Assembly: GCA_900556615.1 (NCBI GenBank)
Contig: USPP01000024.1
Span: forward strand, 1 to 11,369
Direction of reading: 5' to 3'
DNA from: an uncultured Eubacteriales bacterium
Lineage (GTDB): Bacteria; Bacillota; Clostridia; Oscillospirales; CAG-272
DNA: 11,369 bases
The translations under genes and the position numbers were made by a program. This document shows positions 1 through 6,350 of the stretch, in pieces (positions within the stretch are counted from its first letter, which is position 1; each line of letters opens with the position of its first letter). A model generated the notes under the pieces. The model was not told the origin of the DNA and did not search any database. It was given only the letters and a program-made list of their open reading frames with translations.

Positions 1-10
1 GTTCAAAGGG

Positions 11-130
11 GGAGGACCATGCGTTGCATTTCCGTTTAGGAAATGCAGCGGTTCTCCTCCTTGCGGTTCTTTCTTTTTACAGACTCCGCGAAGCGGATTC
101 TGTCATTTTCATTTCTTGGAAGAAAGAAAA
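11..130. repeat. Hairpin-rich element, possible interspersed palindromic repeat
   Basis: Three inverted repeats are packed into about 120 bases. TGCATTTCC (25-33) pairs perfectly with GGAAATGCA (39-47) around a 5-nt loop and is flanked by partly complementary GGAGGACC and GGTTCTCC. TTCTTTCTT (67-75) pairs with AAGAAAGAA (120-128). Nested inside the latter, CAGACTCCGC (80-89) pairs with GCGGATTCTG (93-102) with one mismatch. A 66-codon TTG-start frame (24-224) runs through the hairpins, but its composition follows the repeats and it lacks a convincing ribosome site, so it is not called a gene. Such structure fits a small palindromic mobile element or a structured RNA; which one cannot be decided from one copy. 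Confidence 0.35.
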
Positions 131-285
131 TCGGGTAGGCGTTTTTAGTGCAACTAAATTCCTATTCGCACACGGGCAAAGAATGCCGAAAAACGTTCTC
201 TCGATTCTTTCAAGGGTCCGCTAAATTATCATTTGTTATATAAAACAAAATCAAAGATTTTTCAATCCACCGTAACGATTATATT

Positions 286-372
286 ATAAATTACAATACA
301 AAATAAGGATTGTAATATAGTATTTTTCAATTGTATTATACAATCGAAAATATCATCATACGATTTTACAAT
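286..372. promoter_or_regulatory. Cluster of ATTGTA/TACAAT inverted half-sites, candidate operator region
   Basis: ATTACAAT (290-297) is inverted as ATTGTAAT (309-316). An imperfect palindrome then follows: TTTTC (324-328), A, ATTGTAT (330-336), T, ATACAAT (338-344), C, GAAAA (346-350). A further TTTACAAT lies at 365-372. The cluster ends about 14 bases upstream of the -35 element of the likely promoter for the operon starting at 542. A dimeric regulator could bind here, but AT-rich DNA produces such pairs by chance, so this is only a candidate. Confidence 0.3.
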
Positions 373-385
373 AAATAAAACGCCC

Positions 386-414
386 TTTACAAGCGAAAAA
401 ATAAAATATATACT
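386..414 (+). promoter_or_regulatory. Sigma-A-type promoter for the 542-2700 operon
   Basis: TTTACA (386-391) and TATACT (409-414) are separated by 17 bases, matching the consensus in four or more of six positions at each box. Transcription would begin near 421, giving a 5' leader of about 120 nt before the ATG at 542. The leader contains two perfect palindromes (439-450 and 477-490). Confidence 0.6.
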
Positions 415-438
415 ATAATAAAGCATAATTAAGCATCG

Positions 439-490
439 TCTGACGTCAGAACCGAAAAATCACAGGAAAACTTTTGATACTTATAAGTAT
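439..490. promoter_or_regulatory. Two perfect palindromes in the 5' leader
   Basis: TCTGACGTCAGA (439-450) is a perfect 12-bp palindrome about 18 bases after the predicted transcription start. ATACTTATAAGTAT (477-490) is a perfect 14-bp palindrome. Neither has a loop, so both suit protein-binding sites better than RNA hairpins. An AAGCGCT core of LacI/CcpA type occurs at about 500-506 but lacks matching flanks. Confidence 0.3.
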
Positions 491-541
491 AATCTACGGA
501 AGCGCTGCAAATTATCATACTACGAGAAAGGTCTTTATTTT

Positions 542-1408
542 ATGAAGAAAACAATAAGAAAAGCAGCATCTTTATTCCTCGTATTCATAGCAATTTCATC
601 GGCAGCAATTTTGCCGGTTTCGGCGGCTGAAACAGGAATCTTACATGAAAACGAGGCAATCATTCTTAAATTTGATTCTGTTCCGAATATTGCAAGAATT
701 ATAACAAGCACCTACGGCATGTCCGCAGGTCATCTTGATAATTCCTTGGAATGCCGTTTTTTCTGCGCACCCGGTCTTTTTACCGTCAGCCTCAGTGAAA
801 CCGACCGATTCAGTGCAGACGAATACAAATACATGAAAATAAAATTCTTTGCCAACACACTTACCAAAACAAGCGTAATGTACTTCGGAACAGAAACGGA
901 ACCTGATTTCAGCGGCGCAAGAGCAGTCAGCTTCGACAGAGGAAAAAACAAAGTATGGAGAGACAGAATACTGCAGCTTGACAAGCTCTCATCCGCATGG
1001 ACGGGAACCATATCTTCACTGAGATTTGATATCAATACCGGATATGCCGAAGCGGTCGACGAATATGTTTTTATAGAATATATCGCGTTTTTCAAAACAG
1101 AAGCCGAGGCTAAAGCCTTCGGAGGTCTTACCGAGGCACAGCAAAACGGCGATGATCTTATCACAAGATATTCCGAGGGGTATCGCACCTCAAAGGTGGA
1201 CAGCATAACCTATACCGTTCCGGGAAAAACCGACAATACTTCGGAAACATCCAATATATCGAGCGGAGAGGAGCTCTCCGACACCGTCTCTACTGTATCA
1301 GACGGCGGAAAAATGGACACCGCGACAGCAATAATAATGATAACGGCAACAATCATCGCAGCGGCAGCTATCCTGCTCGTACTGTTCTTCAGAAAGAACA
1401 AAAGCTGA
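542..1408 (+). CDS. Secreted, C-terminally membrane-anchored protein of unknown function
   Basis: The predicted protein has 288 residues. An N-terminal signal peptide (basic MKKTIRK, hydrophobic stretch 8-25, likely cleavage after VSA at 26-28) is followed by an extracellular domain of about 190 residues. A Ser/Thr/Gly-rich spacer (about 228-256) leads to one membrane segment (about 260-282) and a basic FFRKNKS tail, a type I topology with the body outside the cell. There is no LPXTG sorting signal. The stretch around residues 137-185 (WRDRILQLDK, then a W-x-G-x-I-x-x-LR-x-D pattern and alternating hydrophobic residues) resembles beta-sandwich, carbohydrate-binding-like modules of Clostridia surface proteins, but no family is assigned. 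GAGAAAGG lies about 10 bases before the ATG. It is 29 bases upstream of the GH99-like lipoprotein gene with no terminator between, so the two are likely co-transcribed and may act together at the surface. Confidence 0.85.
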   Translation: MKKTIRKAASLFLVFIAISSAAILPVSAAETGILHENEAIILKFDSVPNIARIITSTYGMSAGHLDNSLECRFFCAPGLFTVSLSETDRFSADEYKYMKIKFFANTLTKTSVMYFGTETEPDFSGARAVSFDRGKNKVWRDRILQLDKLSSAWTGTISSLRFDINTGYAEAVDEYVFIEYIAFFKTEAEAKAFGGLTEAQQNGDDLITRYSEGYRTSKVDSITYTVPGKTDNTSETSNISSGEELSDTVSTVSDGGKMDTATAIIMITATIIAAAAILLVLFFRKNKS

Positions 1409-1437
1409 CCAATCATACCATTTACGGAGGAAAATAT

Positions 1438-2700
1438 ATGAAAAAAGTTATTATTCGGCTTGCCGCAGTTTTATTTGCTGCAGTCATTTGCATATCATTT
1501 GCGGCATGTGCGATAAATAAAGGCGATGGAGATTCAAATAAGGGAGAAAGCAATACAACCTTCCCCACGTCTTCATCCGGCGAAGAAACTGCCGGATTTA
1601 CGGCAGAAGAAGTCACCGCCCCTATTGACAGAAGCGGGCAAAATATGCGTCTCGGCGCTTATCTGTGGTACGGATTTGTCAGCTGTGCGGGATTGACTAA
1701 CCGGCATATAGAGGAATTCTACGAATACAGAGAACCGCTTTGGGGTTATGGGTATTGCGATATCGAGGAAATGGAATATCAAATACAGCTTGCCTATGAT
1801 TTCGGACTCGACTTTTTCGCGATTGACTATTACGCATCCATTAACGAAGGCTACGGATCGGTCCCTGCCGATTATTTTGTTGAAGCAAAAAACAGCAATC
1901 TTCTTGATTTTTGCCTCCTTGTTGTCAATGCAGACGCAGCAACAACGCCGTCGCAAGCAACCTGGGATATCGCCTGCAAAAATTACATTCACTACATGAC
2001 GCAACCAAACGCGCTCAAGGTTGACGGAAAACCTGTCATTATTTTCATAACTCCGTATAATCTCATTGATTATATGGGAGGCGTTGAAAATACAAAGAAT
2101 GCACTTGATGATCTCGAACAGCAAATGATCGCGCTCGGATATCCCGGCATCGTTGTACTTGGCTGTGATTCTCCCTATGGTGACGCATTAGGAAACATCG
2201 ATTATAACGAAAACAATTTCAATAAATCGGTTTTTGCCAACCGTATTAAAAGATATGAGTCCGCCGGCTTCGACGGCTTCACGGGATATAATTACCGTCA
2301 AATTAATATGTATGAGGATGAGAACGGCAATAAATCCTATGAAACACCTTACAAATATTTATCTTGGACGCATGAGAACTGTTGGAAAGCGTTTTCCGAC
2401 TATACCGACTCCATTTATATGCCCGCTTTGCTCGGTGGATGGGACGACAGACCGAGGGAAACAGAAATTGCCGGTTATTCCTGCTATGCCCCCGACCGTA
2501 CCGGAGATGACTTCTGTCAGCATATTTTAAACTCATATGAATGGATAAAACAAAATTCCGATTCGGCTGTTGACAATCTTGCCGTTATATATGCGTGGGA
2601 TGAAATCGATGAGGGAGGATATATTATTCCGACTAAAGGCGAAGGCTTTGAGATGCTGGAAGGCTTAAAAAAAGCGGCAAGCATCATCAACGGCAAATAA
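1438..2700 (+). CDS. Lipoprotein, GH99/WbsX-like TIM-barrel glycosidase
   Basis: The protein has 420 residues with a lipoprotein signal: basic start, hydrophobic 8-21 and lipobox FAAC with Cys24, followed by a polar Gly/Ser/Thr linker to about residue 60. The body begins with GAYLWYG and continues with EEMEYQIQLAYDFGLDFFAIDYY, the usual beta1-alpha1-beta2 start of the GH99 endo-alpha-mannanase/WbsX clan. Near the C-terminus the motif AWDEIDEGG (386-394) matches the clan's N-A-W-N-E-W-x-E-G block. E389 and E392 keep the E-x-x-E spacing expected for the GH99 catalytic pair, though I place these from memory of the family. The role inferred is hydrolysis of an alpha-linked glycan on the cell surface; the substrate is unknown. 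GGAGG sits 7 bases before the ATG. It is the second gene of the operon with 542-1408 and is followed by a strong terminator. It could instead be a GH99-related family without assigned activity. Confidence 0.8.
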   Translation: MKKVIIRLAAVLFAAVICISFAACAINKGDGDSNKGESNTTFPTSSSGEETAGFTAEEVTAPIDRSGQNMRLGAYLWYGFVSCAGLTNRHIEEFYEYREPLWGYGYCDIEEMEYQIQLAYDFGLDFFAIDYYASINEGYGSVPADYFVEAKNSNLLDFCLLVVNADAATTPSQATWDIACKNYIHYMTQPNALKVDGKPVIIFITPYNLIDYMGGVENTKNALDDLEQQMIALGYPGIVVLGCDSPYGDALGNIDYNENNFNKSVFANRIKRYESAGFDGFTGYNYRQINMYEDENGNKSYETPYKYLSWTHENCWKAFSDYTDSIYMPALLGGWDDRPRETEIAGYSCYAPDRTGDDFCQHILNSYEWIKQNSDSAVDNLAVIYAWDEIDEGGYIIPTKGEGFEMLEGLKKAASIINGK

Positions 2701-2777
2701 TTCTCGGAAAACCGACTGCGCCAATTGATAAGACGATAAGACAATCTTGTAAATCACATTAAAGCGCTCTAATAGAC

Positions 2778-2823
2778 AGAAAACAGGCGTCGACCTTTCG
2801 ATCGATGCCTGTTTTCTTTTTTC
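2778..2823 (+). terminator. Rho-independent terminator of the 542-2700 operon
   Basis: AGAAAACAGGC (2778-2788) pairs perfectly with GCCTGTTTTCT (2807-2817). A further GTCGA/TCGAT extension brings the stem to about 16 bp, and a T-rich run ends at 2822. It lies 77 bases after the lipoprotein stop codon. Confidence 0.9.
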
Positions 2824-2867
2824 TGCACGCCGTCTTCCCTTGCAGCTATAAAAATAATGAAGAAAAC

Positions 2868-2927
2868 AAAAAAGCCGACGTGAAGTGGTCGGGGAAAAAT
2901 CCCCGGCCGCTTTCAATTTCAGTCGAC
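2868..2927 (-). terminator. Long hairpin terminator of an orphan - strand transcript
   Basis: GTGGTCGGGGA (2885-2895) pairs along all 11 bases, with G-U wobbles, with TCCCCGGCCGC (2900-2910) around an AAAA loop. The stem continues more weakly outward: TGAA with TTTCA, then CGAC (2876-2879) with GTCG (2922-2925). Read on the - strand, the hairpin is followed by six T (complement of 2868-2873). No + strand T run follows it, so it terminates - strand transcription coming from the promoter at 3102-3130. Confidence 0.7.
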
Positions 2928-2941
2928 ACAGAAAATCGTTC

Positions 2942-3078
2942 CTATGTTCCTCTTTCCACAAAATTCTCCGTTTTTAAGGAAATGATTTCTGCGTCTGTTA
3001 TTGTTTCGTTTTGAAATCATGCGCCGCCTGATACATGGCGAGCATGATTTCCGAATCATAATACTCTCCTTTTTCCAT
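2942..3078 (-). pseudogene. Small (about 45 aa) coding sequence, apparently frameshifted; function unknown
   Basis: From ATG at 3078 the - strand reads MEKGEYYDSEIMLAMYQAAH and then DFKTKQ before a stop at 2998. The neighbouring frame then reads in protein-like fashion ETITDAEIISLKTENFVERG-T to a stop at 2942. One extra A in the AAAA run (within about 3001-3017) would fuse both parts into a single acidic, helical 45-residue protein. This start has no clear ribosome site. A second, better-spaced Shine-Dalgarno (AAGGAG, 6 bases before ATG at 3059) opens a different 46-codon frame ending at 2919, rich in Arg and Asn and less protein-like. The unit has its own promoter (3102-3130) and terminator (2868-2927), giving a transcript of about 230 nt, so it could also be a small RNA. 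No family is recognised. Confidence 0.4.
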
Positions 3079-3101
3079 CTGAAATATTGTTATATTGTTG
3101 T

Positions 3102-3130
3102 AGAATATCATAAATTCACGGTATTGTCAA
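3102..3130 (-). promoter_or_regulatory. Extended -10 promoter of the orphan - strand unit
   Basis: On the - strand TTGACA (3130-3125) and TATTCT (3107-3102) are separated by 17 bases, with TG one base before the -10 box (extended -10). Transcription would start near 3095, only about 17 bases before the ATG at 3078, and run left into the hairpin terminator at 2868-2927. Confidence 0.7.
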
Positions 3131-3387
3131 TCTTTTTATTTTTCCGATAAAATGATGTATGCGTCTATCCAGCGTCAGAAAAGCTGCACTCGTTTATTTG
3201 TCTCAGAACATATACCGGTGTTGTCACAAAATAACCATAAACCGTTCAGCCTGTTTCACGATAAGGGCGCAACTTCATGCAGTCTCATTGCGCATCTGTA
3301 AACTCAGCAATCCGACAAAATCCAGAGACCAAAATTTGTCCTGTTTTCGAAAAAAGTGCAAGAATATGACTTTCTTGCCGATTTTTA
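3131..3387. other. Intergenic stretch without a supported gene
   Basis: An 83-codon + strand frame (3159-3410) has no ribosome site, runs into the GH36 promoter and has a composition unlike its neighbours, so it is not called. Visible structures are weak: GCGCAA/TTGCGC around a 15-nt loop near 3274-3300, GACAAA (3314-3319) with TTTGTC (3335-3340), and the palindrome TTTTCGAAAA near 3344-3353. The last two lie 35-75 bases upstream of the GH36 -35 box and might be regulator sites. Confidence 0.3.
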
Positions 3388-3416
3388 TTGACAAGAGAGA
3401 TCTTATATGATATACT
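3388..3416 (+). promoter_or_regulatory. Promoter of the GH36 gene
   Basis: TTGACA (3388-3393) is a perfect -35 box, followed by a 17-base spacer and TATACT (3411-3416), with TG one base upstream of the -10 (extended -10). The predicted start near 3423 leaves a leader of about 49 nt. CGGAG (3459-3463) lies 8 bases before the ATG at 3472. Confidence 0.85.
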
Positions 3417-3471
3417 GCCCCAACAAAACCTATAATTATAATTCACTGATTGAAGAAACGGAGAACGATTT

Positions 3472-5613
3472 ATGAAAAAAGAATTCACCGATGGCTATCA
3501 CGGCATTTATTTTCAACCCGGAAGCGCTCCTGTATTCTGTTACCGCAGCGGTCTTACTGTCTATGAGGAGACCTTCAGCGCAGGCTCGCTTAACGCATCT
3601 GGCTGGAATACCGCGGGATATCCCCTCAATGTCCTGACAAACTGCCCTTCCCGGCTGAATCCCAACACATTTATCGAACCGAACTCATTTCGTCTGGAAA
3701 TAGACGGCGAATACTGCGACCGCGGATTGGAATACGTCTCCTTTAATCATATTGAGGAAGAGAACAAAACACACGCCGTCGTTACTCTTAAATGTGAAAG
3801 AAAAAAGGCACTCATAAAGGTCCATACCCTTCTTGACGGCAGTCCGATTTTCTCACGCTGGCTCGAAATTGAGAACGGTTCCGATAAACCACTTGCCGTG
3901 AGCGAGCTGGGAATCATCAGCGGAGGTATTGAGTGCACACCGCTATCTCTTCAAAAAGACGGTGACCCATCGGAGGTTTATTCTCTTGGATATATGGATG
4001 CGGATATGCACTGTACTGAAGGCGATTTTGCGTGGCACAAGCTTATACCAGACGAACATTCTTTCGGTGGGGATTTCACCCGCAATCGTTTCCGCTACCC
4101 AATGTTCATGCTCCGAAACAATATTTACGGAACAATTCTCACCGCACAGCTTGCATGGAGCGCAGGATATAAATTCAGTTTTGATTATAATGCACATCGT
4201 GAAAAGGGAGAAACCGCCATTTCGTTTAATATGGCTCTTGACTCTTTTAAACCGCTCAATGTCATCCTGCCCGGAGAAACCATGACTTCCCCCACAGTAC
4301 ATATTGGAATGATATCGGGAGATATCGACGACGCGGTAAATGCTATGAATCAGCATATGCGCCGCTCGGTATTCACACTTCCCGAAGCTGACTCACGCAA
4401 GTGTCTCATAGGCTCTGGAATGGGGCCCGAGCACGATATGAATGTAGATACCACCAAGCAATTTATCGATCAAATGGCTGCTGCCGGAGCGGAGGTTTTC
4501 ATAATCGACGCCGGTTGGTATTGTCCTCCCAATAAAGAAAACGAGTGGTGGGGACAGGTCGGAAACTGGAACTTCAACCCCGAACGTTATCCTAACGGTC
4601 TTGACGAAATACGCGAATACTGTCATTCAAAGGGACTGAAATTCGGAATGTGGATGGAACCGGCAAGAGTAACCTATGATAAAATTGCAAAAGAGCATCC
4701 CGATTGGTTCCCTGAATATATAAACGGAAACCACGCATCCTGCTTCCTTGACTATTCTAATCCCGACGCCGTTAAATGGGCAGAGGAGCAGGCGGCTCAT
4801 GTCATTTCTGATTACAAACTCGATCTGTTCAGAATTGACTATAATATTGATACCCGTGATGTTTTTCATGTCAGAACCGAAAACGGAAGAACCGAATGCC
4901 GGGCTTTCCGCCATGTTCAGGGATATCTCGGGATGTATAGCCGTCTGAGAAAGCGTTTCCCAAATGTAATATTTGAAAACTGTGCAGGAGGCGGTGGAAG
5001 ATGCGATGCAGGCATGATCGCAAACTTTAACCACACATGGGTTTCCGATAATCAGGTTGCTCCCCGCTCTCTTCTCATTACAAACGGTATGACTCTGGCA
5101 ATCCCTCCGGAAAAAGTTGACCGTCTTGTTGCCGGAATGGGCTGTCACAAGCGCGCTTCTCTCGACTTTCATATGCGGAACGCGATGTTCGGTCACCTTA
5201 CCCTCAATGTTTTCGGTCCGAAAACTGCCGATATGAATCCCGATGTATTTGAATTTATACGTCACAGCACTGATTTATATAAAAGCTTTATACGTCCGTA
5301 TCTGCCCGACGCGCTTATATTCCATCATACACCGAATACCCCGGATATTCGCAGTCAAGGCTTTGCCGTTCTCGAAACCGCAGCACCCGATGCTTCCCGC
5401 TCCTGTGTTGGCATTTTCACAATGCCTGAGTACCGAGCGGACGAAATTACGGTTTACCCGAGAGGGCTATCGGCAGAACACAGCTATCGCGTCGGCTTTG
5501 ACAACAGCCGCACCTTCTGTAATATCTCCGGTTGGGAACTTATCAGAAACGGGGTAAGAGTTAAAATCCGCAGCGGACTCTCAAGTGAGCTTCTCACCTT
5601 TGAGGCGTTATAA
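3472..5613 (+). CDS. GH36 alpha-galactosidase / alpha-N-acetylgalactosaminidase
   Basis: This is a 713-residue cytoplasmic enzyme (no signal peptide) that releases terminal alpha-linked galactose or a related sugar from oligosaccharides. The length matches bacterial GH36 (about 700-740). The N-terminal beta-supersandwich spans roughly 25-290, the TIM barrel about 300-620 and the C-terminal beta-sandwich about 630-713. Family landmarks are VFIIDAGWY (342-350), GMWMEPA, the nucleophile strand LFRIDYN with Asp456, FENCAGGGGRCDAGM (from 501) and the acid/base motif WVSDN with Asp526. The 70-residue spacing between the two Asp fits the family. The barrel motif reads F-R-I-D-Y-N rather than the raffinose-type K-W-D-M-N, so specificity should not be assumed to be melibiose/raffinose; GalNAc or another alpha-galactoside is possible. 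The gene is monocistronic with its own strong promoter and terminator, suggesting separate regulation from the GH99-like operon upstream. Confidence 0.93.
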   Translation: MKKEFTDGYHGIYFQPGSAPVFCYRSGLTVYEETFSAGSLNASGWNTAGYPLNVLTNCPSRLNPNTFIEPNSFRLEIDGEYCDRGLEYVSFNHIEEENKTHAVVTLKCERKKALIKVHTLLDGSPIFSRWLEIENGSDKPLAVSELGIISGGIECTPLSLQKDGDPSEVYSLGYMDADMHCTEGDFAWHKLIPDEHSFGGDFTRNRFRYPMFMLRNNIYGTILTAQLAWSAGYKFSFDYNAHREKGETAISFNMALDSFKPLNVILPGETMTSPTVHIGMISGDIDDAVNAMNQHMRRSVFTLPEADSRKCLIGSGMGPEHDMNVDTTKQFIDQMAAAGAEVFIIDAGWYCPPNKENEWWGQVGNWNFNPERYPNGLDEIREYCHSKGLKFGMWMEPARVTYDKIAKEHPDWFPEYINGNHASCFLDYSNPDAVKWAEEQAAHVISDYKLDLFRIDYNIDTRDVFHVRTENGRTECRAFRHVQGYLGMYSRLRKRFPNVIFENCAGGGGRCDAGMIANFNHTWVSDNQVAPRSLLITNGMTLAIPPEKVDRLVAGMGCHKRASLDFHMRNAMFGHLTLNVFGPKTADMNPDVFEFIRHSTDLYKSFIRPYLPDALIFHHTPNTPDIRSQGFAVLETAAPDASRSCVGIFTMPEYRADEITVYPRGLSAEHSYRVGFDNSRTFCNISGWELIRNGVRVKIRSGLSSELLTFEAL

Positions 5614-5686
5614 ACTAAAGTTTTCCTTTATGAGATGATTACTTCTCATATAAATATTTACCATAGCAGAATCCCGATCTGACAGA

Positions 5687-5728
5687 AAATCACTTATGCT
5701 GCCCAATATGCAGCATAAGTGATTTTTC
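5687..5728 (+). terminator. Terminator after the GH36 gene, possibly bidirectional
   Basis: AAATCACTTATGCTGC (5687-5702) pairs perfectly over 16 bp with GCAGCATAAGTGATTT (5710-5725) around a 7-nt loop, followed by T through 5727. On the - strand the same stem is followed by TTTTCTG, so it may also stop transcripts coming from the tRNA/44-aa ORF side. Confidence 0.9.
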
Positions 5729-5821
5729 GTAATTTTATTAATGACTATATCTTATCTGTAACCCAGCAGGAAACTATCTTGATTTTGTTTTCTTGCCTGC
5801 ATGCGAATGCAGAAGTTATCT

Positions 5822-5956
5822 TTAGTATACCTTATGCAAAGGGAGATACCAAAGAACAAGACAAAGAATTGTAAAAAATAAAACAATTTCCCAGTCACCT
5901 TCGACAATGAATCCGTTAACAAAAGAGCTTCCCTCTGCAGCGAGATTGCTCAACAC
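5822..5956 (-). CDS. Small single-pass membrane peptide, 44 aa, function unknown
   Basis: The - strand frame starts at GTG 5956 and ends at TAA 5822. AAAGGGG (complement of 5963-5969) sits 6 bases upstream, an ideal ribosome site, and an in-frame stop lies just before it, so the start is well bounded. The peptide begins MLSNLAAEGSSFVNGFIVEG and continues D-W-E-I, then a hydrophobic run of about 15 residues (VLFFTILCLVLWYLP) and a basic end LHKVY. This is a likely membrane helix with an acidic N-terminal part. It lies 92 bases downstream of the tRNA-Pro 3' end, beyond a 17-bp hairpin, and no separate promoter is obvious, so it may depend on read-through. It resembles the size and layout of small regulatory or type I toxin-like membrane peptides, but no family is recognised. 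Confidence 0.45.
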   Translation of the reverse strand: MLSNLAAEGSSFVNGFIVEGDWEIVLFFTILCLVLWYLPLHKVY

Positions 5957-5997
5957 AAAAAGCCCCTTTCACCCCTGCTCAGCGGTAATTTTCGTTA

Positions 5998-6047
5998 TAT
6001 AAAAGTATCGAGTATTCATAACCAAAATCTGTTATGAATACTCGATA
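5998..6047 (-). terminator. 17-bp perfect hairpin directly after tRNA-Pro
   Basis: TATCGAGTATTCATAAC (6006-6022) and GTTATGAATACTCGATA (6031-6047) form a perfect 17-bp stem with an 8-nt loop. The stem starts at the base next to the encoded CCA of the tRNA. On the - strand it is followed by CTTTTATA, a weak T tract, so it is most likely the tRNA terminator, perhaps leaky. Confidence 0.65.
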
Positions 6048-6124
6048 TGGTCGGAGTGAGAAGATTTGAACTTCCGGCCTCTTGGTCCCGAACCAAGCGC
6101 TCTACCGAACTGAGCCACACCCCG
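6048..6124 (-). tRNA. tRNA-Pro, anticodon CGG
   Basis: On the - strand the 77-nt cloverleaf begins CGGGGTG at 6124. The acceptor stem pairs with CACTCCG (one G-U), and the D arm is GCTC/GAGC. The anticodon stem CTTGG/CCAAG encloses the loop TTCGGGA, giving anticodon CGG that reads proline CCG. The T arm is GGAAG/CTTCT with loop TTCAAAT. Discriminator A (6051) and CCA (6050-6048) are encoded. A consensus promoter lies 14 bases upstream. Confidence 0.97.
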
Positions 6125-6137
6125 TAAATACTCAGAT

Positions 6138-6166
6138 ATTATACCACCTTTTTCTACAAATGTCAA
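6138..6166 (-). promoter_or_regulatory. Consensus promoter of the tRNA-Pro gene
   Basis: TTGACA (6166-6161) and TATAAT (6143-6138) on the - strand are perfect matches to both sigma-A boxes with a 17-base spacer. The expected start near 6131 leaves a leader of about 7 nt before the mature tRNA 5' end. Confidence 0.93.
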
Positions 6167-6176
6167 TACCTCATTT

Positions 6177-6221
6177 AAAATAAGTTAAAGTTCCCTTCTT
6201 TGAAAATAAGTTAAAGCTTCC
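6177..6221. repeat. Short direct repeat upstream of the tRNA promoter
   Basis: AAAATAAGTTAAAGTTCC (6177-6194) recurs as AAAATAAGTTAAAGCTTCC (6203-6221), a 26-base period with one extra base in the second copy. It begins 10 bases upstream of the tRNA -35 box. It could be upstream promoter DNA or a chance duplication; no function is evident. Confidence 0.5.
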
Positions 6222-6255
6222 ATATTAAGATTGATATATAACCAAAGTATATAAC

Positions 6256-6310
6256 AAAAAAGTGATTGATTCATGTCAAAATAATGTTATACCCGGCACA
6301 AATCAATCAC
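6256..6310 (-). terminator. Terminator of the protease-lipoprotein operon
   Basis: GTGATTGATT of the - strand (6310-6301) pairs perfectly with AATCAATCAC (6271-6262). Wobble pairs extend the stem to about 14 bp, the loop is roughly 21 nt, and six T follow (complement of 6256-6261). It lies about 40 bases after the lipoprotein stop codon. Confidence 0.75.
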
Positions 6311-6350
6311 CGCAAATAAGTTTATGAAAAAAGCAAGTCGTTGAAGAAAA

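Noticed and set aside
24..224. 66-codon frame at the left edge
   Set aside because: TTG start without a convincing ribosome site, running over three inverted repeats that dictate its composition.
2759..2772. AAAGCGCT palindrome as a LacI/CcpA operator
   Set aside because: It lies after the operon and just before its terminator, has mismatched arms, and the same core occurs within coding and tRNA sequence here.
3159..3410. 83-codon + strand frame upstream of the GH36 gene
   Set aside because: No ribosome site, Cys/Arg/Ser-rich composition, and it overlaps the strong GH36 promoter.
4627..5265. 212-codon - strand frame inside the GH36 gene
   Set aside because: Antisense to conserved catalytic motifs of GH36, with no start signals.
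6177..6221. CRISPR-like repeat
   Set aside because: Only two copies 26 bases apart with almost no spacer and no cas genes; no CRISPR array is present in the window.
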